Made by a program: the position numbers and the translations under genes | NCBI GenBank assembly: GCA_035575035.1 | Contig: DATLYH010000208.1 | Coordinates: 1-38,463, forward strand | DNA: 38,463 nt | Direction of reading: 5' to 3' | Origin: DATLYH01 sp035575035 | GTDB lineage: Bacteria > Planctomycetota > Planctomycetia > Gemmatales > Gemmataceae | Notes under the pieces: generated by a model | The model's input: the letters and a program-made list of their open reading frames with translations, nothing else | Told to the model about the DNA's origin: nothing | Databases searched by the model: none | Part shown: positions 32,429-38,463 of the stretch, piece after piece | How positions within the stretch are numbered: the stretch's first letter is position 1 | Layout: every line of letters begins with the position of its first letter

Positions 32429-32823
32429 GTTGACCTCGGCGTCGAACCAGGGGTCCGATACTGAGACGAGCTGATACTCCCACCGGGTCGTAGTGAAAGC
32501 CCAAGGCCCGAGACAGCAGAACAGGAGAAGGAGGGTCCCTACCTCGAGAAAGGCGACGGGAAGACGAACTCGCCACCACCCGGGCTTTCGGGACCGGCCC
32601 CCCAGGGAGTCGGCCGGTCGACAAGGAGTTCCGCGGTCGGGAGGGGGGGCCGTCGGGATCAGATCGGGCGAGTCGTTCTCCCCGACGACCGCGACCGCGA
32701 GGACAGGTTGGGCCTCGGGGACCTTCGGGGGGGAGTGGCAGCCGGTAAACAGGTCTCCCGACCGGCGAATTCGTCCTTGACCTCGAATGTCCTGGAACAC
32801 CGGGGGCAGGCGAAGGCGATCAC
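32429..32823 (-). pseudogene. Zinc-ribbon membrane protein, frameshifted and 3'-truncated
   Basis: On the minus strand a GTG at 32823 with a CAGGAGAACACGCTC ribosome site begins VIAFACPRCSRTFEVKDEFA, a typical planctomycete zinc-ribbon start (CPxC, then a third Cys in GRETC). At a run of seven C (+ strand G7, 32727-32733) the frame changes to read PPKVPEAQPVLAVAVVGEND, and then a membrane segment VAFLEVGTLLLLFCCLGPWA and FTTTRWEYQLVSVSDPWFD. It ends abruptly at about 32430, exactly where the WD40 remnant from the other direction ends; beyond this the frame is only antisense. Two broken genes meet tail-to-tail at a deletion point. Confidence 0.65.
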
Positions 32824-33049
32824 GAGCGTGTTCTCCTGGTCTGGTGATTAGGTCGGGATGAGCAGACCATTGTAACAGATCCAGGCGCCAGGAAGGATCA
32901 CTTGTCGGTGCTGTCGAGTCGGGGAACCTGACGGGGAGGATCGGGGCCAAGACCCCAGTCGAAGCTTGGTATTCCCTCGGCGGTTGACGCCAGCCGTAGG
33001 TCGTGATAGTTTTATGGGCCGATATCCTCCCGACGACGAGGTCTTGCTC

Positions 33050-33811
33050 ATGTTGACCGTCTCGTGTTCGCATTGTAACCGAACCTTCTACACCCCCGAC
33101 GATTGGTCCGGAAAGTCAGTGAGGTGTCCTTCCTGTTTCGAGCCGACCACGGTCCCGGTCCCCGAGGGCAGGAGGCCGGTCCCGTGGCAACCGTCCCCGT
33201 TCGTCCTGGTGGCCGTCGTCGCCTCTGTGTTCGTCTTGGCTCTGCTTGTCGGGGGTCGTCCGGCCGCCGGTCGTCGGGCCCCCGGCGAGGCACTCTCCGT
33301 TACCAATACCTCTCGATCCGATCTCCTGGTCCCGGGCGGAACGTTCCACGAACCGCTGCCCGGACCACCGGCCCCGGTATCGACCAAGGAGAAGCCGCCA
33401 ACGACGGAGACCAAACCGCCCGTACGGCCGGCGTCATCTGAGGAGCCCGTCGTCGTTGAGGTGACGGAGTTGGTGGAGGCTTACTTCAGGAACGAACTCG
33501 CCGCCGACCAGAAGTACCGGGGCAAGTCGGTGAAGATCACCTCCGTCCCTGAAGTCATCGGCAGGGACGCGGACGGCCGTCCCTACGTCGGGATGTACCG
33601 CATCCAGAGGATCAACCCCCTGGAGATGCACCCTCCCGCCTTACGGTGTTACCTCTCCCCGTCGGGGGAGGCCCAAGTCGCCAACCTCAAACCCGGTCAG
33701 CCGGTCGCGTTCCAGGGCGTTTGTAAAGGGAAGAAGAAGGACGGACTCAACCGGGGGATCCCAGGTTATGACTTCGTTGTCGTTGTCGAGGATTGCGACG
33801 TCCTGCCCTAA
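33050..33811 (+). CDS. Zinc-ribbon, single-pass membrane protein with OB-fold-like C-terminal domain
   Basis: 253 residues from the ATG at 33050 (a GAGG lies 11 nt upstream); an in-frame ATG at 33014 is possible. N-terminus is a zinc ribbon: LTVSCSHCNRTFYTPDDWSG then KSVRCPSCFEP (CxxC twice). A transmembrane helix follows (FVLVAVVASVFVLALLVGG), then a Pro/Thr/Lys-rich linker of about 60 residues, and a C-terminal beta domain: VEAYFRNELAADQKYRGKSV, IGRDADGRPYVGMYRIQ and LKPGQPVAFQGVCKGKKKDG, the pattern of the tRNA_anti-like OB fold. Ligand unknown. Divergent from the broken zinc-ribbon gene at 32823, possibly a paralogue. Confidence 0.75.
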   Translation: MLTVSCSHCNRTFYTPDDWSGKSVRCPSCFEPTTVPVPEGRRPVPWQPSPFVLVAVVASVFVLALLVGGRPAAGRRAPGEALSVTNTSRSDLLVPGGTFHEPLPGPPAPVSTKEKPPTTETKPPVRPASSEEPVVVEVTELVEAYFRNELAADQKYRGKSVKITSVPEVIGRDADGRPYVGMYRIQRINPLEMHPPALRCYLSPSGEAQVANLKPGQPVAFQGVCKGKKKDGLNRGIPGYDFVVVVEDCDVLP

Positions 33812-33837
33812 CCCCGACGTTGGGGTTCCCCGCCCCC

Positions 33838-34830
33838 GTGTCTGTGACGAGAGAAGGACTCCAGCAGGTCGGGCCTGCTAGGGTCCAGATCAGTGACATA
33901 GACTCGTCAATAGTGACACTGGTATGTCACTCCAGCGGCCCTCTCACCTTGAACGCCCCGACACCGGGCGCCATCACCGTCGCCGACGAGGTCGATGAAT
34001 GGACCTTCTTCGGCCGGCCCGGCCGGGCGGTCATCGTTGTGGTGAACCCAGGCAGGGGTGCCTCGCCCGCGCCCCTGGCGCCAACCCTCAACTTCGCCGA
34101 CGTGCGTCTGCTGAATCCGTCCGGCGTGGTGATCGCATCGGGTGTCAGCGCCTCGTCGGGACAGGTGGTCTCGCTCATCGACGTGCAGCTGCCGGCGGAC
34201 GGCACCTACCGCATTCAGGTGCGCGCCGCTCCGGGCGGCGACTGCGGCAATTACATGCTCACCGCCTGGAACGCGACGGTCGATACCTTCCCGCTGCTGC
34301 TCAACGAGCCGACCACCGGCGTCCTGGAAAGCCCGTTCAACGTGGACCGCTGGACCTTCTCCGCGCTGGCCAACCAGCAGGTGATGTTCGACTGGATCAA
34401 CGCCCAGCCGGCGTCCATCAGTTTCAAACTGACTGGGCCAGGCGGGTTCACGGGGTTCAGCGGCCTGACCGGCGACTCGGGCCTGGTGACCCTACCGGCG
34501 AACGGGACCTATACCCTGGAGGCGTCCGTGACCGGCCTGCAAGGCGGCAGTTACGCCTTCCGCCTGGTGGAAACCCGCCAGACCGACCTCACCCTCGGGG
34601 TGGCTCACACCGGAACGCTGGTCGGCAGCGGCCAGGCCCAGCTGTTCCGGGTCACCGTGCCCGCCGGCCAGCAGTTACGCGTCTTCCTCGATGATACGGC
34701 CGGCAATAATCGCAATGAGCTGTACGCCCGGTTCGGCGCCCCGCCCACGCGGTCCGAGTTCCAGTACAGCGCCGTAGCTCCCGCGGCCGACCAGCAGCTG
34801 TTCGTGCCCAATCCGGCCCCGGGGACGTGA
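33838..34830 (+). pseudogene. 5' part of PPC-RHS surface protein, ended by an in-frame TGA
   Basis: The open frame from the GTG at 33838 (start uncertain; there is no signal peptide) encodes three bacterial pre-peptidase C-terminal-like (PPC) beta domains: ITVADEVDEWTFFGRPGRAV, then LLNEPTTGVLESPFNVDRWT, then TDLTLGVAHTGTLVGSGQAQ, each followed by strand pairs with GTY motifs. The missing export signal suggests loss of the 5' end. At 34828-34830 a TGA stands where the next codons (FILLYSSAVP) continue the same domain in the same frame; the family pattern predicts Trp there, so TGG to TGA is likely. Sequence downstream is its continuation. Confidence 0.7.
33893..33930. repeat. 8-bp inverted repeat with internal direct repeat, upstream of the RHS region
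   Basis: GTGACATA (33893-33900) pairs exactly with TATGTCAC (33923-33930) around a 22-nt loop; AGTGACA also recurs directly at 33892 and 33912. It lies inside the long open frame, near where the PPC domain begins, so it could be an operator of a gene that starts later or a trace of the truncation point. Confidence 0.4.
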
Positions 34831-37800
34831 TTTATCCTGCTCTACAGTTCGGCGGTTCCCGCCCCCGGCAACTTCTCTATCACCGCCACCACTGCCGACA
34901 TCTTCCTGAACGGCGTAACGCCCGACCGTCACGGTAACACCAGCAACGCCGTCCTGACTCTGACCGGCGTCGGCTTCGACCGCACCACGATCGTCGAGCT
35001 GGTTGCCTCGGGAGGCGGCACGTTCCCGGCCTCCGCCGTGAGCGTGGACCTGCCGACCCAGATCACGGCGACGTTCAACGCCGGCAGCGTCCCGCCGGGC
35101 ACCTACTCCGTGCGCGCTCGGCGCCCCGCCGGCGGATCGGCCGAACTGCCGGGTGCCTTCCAGGTGCTCCCCGGCGGCCAGCCGCGCCTGGAGACGCGCC
35201 TGGTCCTGCCCAGCGTCGTGGGGCTGCGTCAGCTGGCGACCATCCAGGTTGAGTACGCCAACACCGGCACCGTCGCCATGCCCGCCCCGTTGCTTATTCT
35301 CCGGGGTAGCGACCGGGCCCTGTTGACCCTCAAGGACCACCGCCTGGTGGACGGGTTCTGGACGTCGGCCGTGCCGGATGGCTTCAGCGACACCGTCCAG
35401 ATCCTCGGTAGCGGGGTCACGCCGGGGGTCCTGCAGCCCGGCGAGCGCGTCCGCGTCCCGGTCTACTACGCCGGCCTACTGCAGCCGTGGGACTTCAGCG
35501 ACACGTCAGTGGACTTCCACCTCAGCAGCCTGACGACCGACAGCACTACGGCGATTGACTGGCCGTCGTTGCAAGCGGGCCTGCGACCGTCCGGCATCTC
35601 GGTCGAGGCGTGGGCGCCCGTCTTCGCCAACCTGACGGCCCAGATCGGCAACACCTGGGGCAGCTTCGTCAGCATGCTGAACGACAACGCCCAGTACCTG
35701 GGCCGGCTCGGCCTGCACGTCACCGACGTGGACGACCTCTGGCTGTTCGAGATCCAGCAGGCGATCGGCTTCAGCCCGGTGGCGAACCTCGCCGACGTCA
35801 CCGACCTCCGCGTCGAGGCACCCGGGCTGCCCCTCACCTTCCGTCGCGTCTTTTCTACCAACATGGTCGGCCACTACGAGCAAGGGCCGCTCGGTCGCGG
35901 TTGGGCCTGGGCCGACGGCTGGCAGCGGACCCTCTTCACCGAGCCCGACGGCACCGTGGTCGTGCCCGGGCTGGACGGCCGGCAGCGCCGCTTTGAGCTG
36001 GACCGCCGGGTCTCTGGACGATACTTCGCTCAGCCGGGCGACCACGCCACGCTGACCAGGTTGGGCGGCGGTGTCTTCCTCCTCCGCGAGCCGGACGGCC
36101 TGGTTACGCGCTTCCGCGGCGACGGCCGAGTGGAGTACGTCGAGGACCCCAATGGCAACCGCATCACCGCCACCTGGACCGACACCCAGCTCACCCGCCT
36201 GACCCATTCCGCCGGCCAGTTCCTCCAGATCACTTATAGTGGTGGCCGGATCGAGCGCCTGACCGACCAGGCCGGCCGCACCGTGGTCTTCACTTATGAC
36301 CCGGCCCGCGAACACCTGATGTCGGTTCAGGGGATCGACGGCCAGACGACGCGCTACACTTACAGCACCGGTGCCGGCGCCGCCCGCGAGCACGCCCTGC
36401 TGTCGATCGAGTACCCCGACAGCACGCATGAGTTCTTCACCTACGACGGGCGCGGCCGGCTGGAAACGATTGCCCGCGATGGCAACGCCGAGCGCGTCAC
36501 ATTCAGCTACGACTCCGCAGGCCGGGTTACCGCGACGAACGCTGTCAACGGCGCCACGAAGTACTTCTTCAACCACCAGGGACTGCTGGCTGCCGTAGAG
36601 GACACCCTGGGCCGGCGGACCCTCTTCCGCTTCGATACCGACTTCAACCTGACCCGGATCACCGACGCGCTGGGCCAGAACTACCTCTACGAATACGACG
36701 GCCGGGGCAACCTGATCCGGTCCACCAACCCGCTGGGCCAGGTGACGGCCTTCACCTACACCAGCGACTTCAACCGGCTGGCCTCCGTGATTGACGCCCG
36801 CGGCAACCCGATGCACTACGGCTACGACAGCCGCGGCAACCTGACTTCCATCACCTACGCCGACGGCAGCGTCGAACGGTTCGTCCCGGACGCGCGCGGC
36901 GACCTTGATTCCCGCACCAACCGCCGCGGCCAGCTGATCGACTATCGCTACAACGCCGACGGCCGGCTGGAGCGCAAGGACCTGCCCGGCGGCGGCTTCG
37001 TGGAGTACCGCTACAACGCCCGTGGCAACCTGGAACAGGCCATTGACCCGACCGGGACCATTCGGCTGGAGTACCTCGACCCGCAAAACCCTGACCTACC
37101 CACGAAGATTACATACCCCAACGGCCGTTTCCTTCAGTACACCTACCAGAACGGCCGCCGCACCCGGATGGTCGATCAGGACGGCTTCACGGTGAACTAC
37201 CTGTACGACACGGCCGGGCGCCTGGAGTTCCTGCGCGACGGGTCTGGCGGCCTGATCGTCCAGTACCATTACGACGCGGCTGGCCGGCTCCAGCGCCGGA
37301 CCAACGGCAACGGCACCTTCACGGAGTACCAGTACGATGCGGCCGGCCAGCTGGAGCACCTGATCAACCGCGCCCCCGGCGGCGCGGTCAATTCGCGCTT
37401 CGACTACGTCTACGACGACCTCGGCCGGCGCACGCGCATGACGACGCTCGACGGCGTGTGGAACTATACCTACGACGGCATTGGCCAGCTGACGCGGGCG
37501 GTCTTCACGTCGAACAACCCGGCTGTGATCCCGAACCAGGATCTACAGTACGTCTACGACGCGGCCGACAACCGGGTGCGGACGATCATCAACGGCGTGA
37601 CCACGGACTACGTGACCAACAACCTCAACCAGTACACGCGCGTCGGGAATGCGACCCTCGGCTACGACCTGGACGGTAACCTAATCTCGCGGACGGAGAG
37701 CGGCGTCACCACAACGTACAGCTACAACCCGGAGAACCGCCTCGTCGGCGTGACGCTGCCGGGCGAGACGGGGGCGTACCAGTACGACGCCTTCGGTAAT

Positions 37801-38463
37801 CGGAACGCCACTACCCAGAACGGGCAGCGGACAGAGTACCTGATCGATCCGTTTGGGCTGGGAGATGTGGTTGGCGAATATGGCGCCTCCAGCAGCCTGA
37901 TCGCCCATTACACCCACGGGCTGGGCCTGACCAGCCGGGTCAACGCGACCGGGGCTTCGGCTTACTACGACTTCGATGCGCTCGGCTCGACGGTGGGGCT
38001 GTCCGACGCGACCGGCCGCTACGTCAACCGCTACGGCTATCTGCCTTTTGGCGAGCGACTGATTTCGATCGAGACATCTCCCAATCCGTTCGCCTACGTC
38101 GGGCAGTGGGGCGTGTGGCGCGAGGCCAACGGCTTCAACTTGATGCGGACGAGGTACTACCTGCCGACCGTAGGAAGGTTCGTCAGCGTGGAATGTCGGT
38201 TTATCGAAGAACCGTGGACCGGTTGGACCGAGCGGTCAGGTTGGTTGGGGCTTTGGGTCGGGACCTTTCGTAGAAGGCGGCGGAGCCGTTGGGTCCCCTG
38301 GGGCTTCGTTTACCGGCTACTACGTCTTCGATCCGATTTGGTGTCCCTGGTGCTCGCCTCCGCCTCCCCCGCCGTCTCCCCCTCCACCACCGCCCCCAGG
38401 AGGTGGCGGCACCGGCGGGCACTCCGGAACCGTACAGTCCAGCGACCCCAACGAGAAGACCGG
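34831..38463 (+). pseudogene. RHS-repeat protein, continuation, leaves the window
   Basis: Same frame as the part before the TGA. In order: end of the last PPC domain, a TIG/IPT-like domain (PDRHGNTSNAVLTLTGVGF), an adhesin-like section with VPVYYAGLLQPWDFSDTSVD, an RHS entry domain (LPLTFRRVFSTNMVGHYEQG, LGRGWAWADGWQRTL), and some 20 YD repeats from about 36000 to 37900 (YEYDGRGNLIRSTNPLGQV, YRYNADGRLERKDLPGGG and so on). The core ends in TRYYLPTVGRFVSV at about 38190, where DPxG...NLYxYVxNNPVxxxDPSG should follow. Instead the frame turns Arg-rich; one base on, a different frame reads GPSGQVGWGFG, FTGYYVFDP, a Pro run and SSDPNEKTG to the window edge. Confidence 0.8.

Noticed and set aside
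34828..34830. TGA as a selenocysteine codon
   Set aside because: A surface beta domain has no reason for Sec, no SECIS-like hairpin was seen directly after, and Trp fits the position better.
35506..37086. 526-residue open frame on the minus strand
   Set aside because: It runs antisense through the RHS repeats; its Gly/Val/Ala-rich translation is a shadow of the YD-repeat periodicity and shows no domain.
38203..38463. A toxin domain in the RHS tip
   Set aside because: Too little of the tip is in the window; the Gly/Pro-rich text shows no known toxin motif.

Overview
The window reads as chromosomal DNA of a high-GC planctomycete, most likely of the Gemmata/Isosphaera side of the phylum. The argument is gene content: a DUF1559 prepilin-like protein next to a small lipoprotein, a TIGR03067-type secreted protein, a CxxCH protein of the planctomycete cytochrome type, an ECF sigma factor followed by a Ser/Thr kinase-WD40 gene, zinc-ribbon/membrane proteins, and a very large PPC-TIG-RHS surface protein. 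I saw no rRNA, tRNA, CRISPR array, replication origin or prophage.

Layout. 1-5.96 kb: CxxCH protein (+), M42 aminopeptidase (-), transposase debris, TIM-barrel isomerase (-), small coiled-coil protein, ispD and upp (+). 6.1-8.4 kb: transposase remnant (-), a lower-GC orphan membrane protein, and a complete IS5-type element (7471-8379) flanked by CTAG. 8.6-12.7 kb: lipoprotein/DUF1559 pair (+), small acidic protein and Tat-type amidohydrolase (-), TIGR03067 protein (+) and an orphan WD40 blade. 13-18.7 kb: two exported proteins (-), N-carbamoylputrescine amidase-like nitrilase (-), family-4 type uracil-DNA glycosylase (+), then a divergent pair: Ser/Thr kinase with a C-terminal receiver-like domain (-) and an FHA-STAS protein (+). 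18.7-23.2 kb: polytopic GT87-like membrane protein (+) overlapping tail-to-tail with DUF3501 (-), aquaporin (-), stand-alone LigD phosphoesterase domain (+), membrane-anchored protein (-), BON protein (-). 23.2-30.7 kb: a perfect 53-bp palindrome, a truncated metallophosphoesterase, two small orphans, a B12-binding radical SAM protein (TIGR03960-like), a small acidic protein, S41 and M28 exported peptidases (+). 31-38.5 kb: ECF sigma factor, ruined kinase-WD40 gene, truncated zinc-ribbon gene (-), zinc-ribbon/OB-fold protein (+), and the RHS gene, which leaves the window.

Housekeeping and signalling genes are interleaved with a striking amount of gene decay: at least eight broken genes, several with a single visible lesion (a Trp codon become TAG or TGA, a lost G in a G-run, a break at a C7 run, internal deletions). 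Two families of repeats stand out: arrays of the heptamer C(C/G/A)AATGA arranged as inverted arms directly upstream of upp and of the uracil-DNA glycosylase gene, with the upp ATG inside the last heptamer; and a C/G-rich palindrome found between genes and, in a related form, inside the M42 peptidase coding sequence. The best candidate for an under-described system is the divergent kinase-receiver / FHA-STAS pair, which looks like a two-gene Ser/Thr phosphorylation and partner-switch module.
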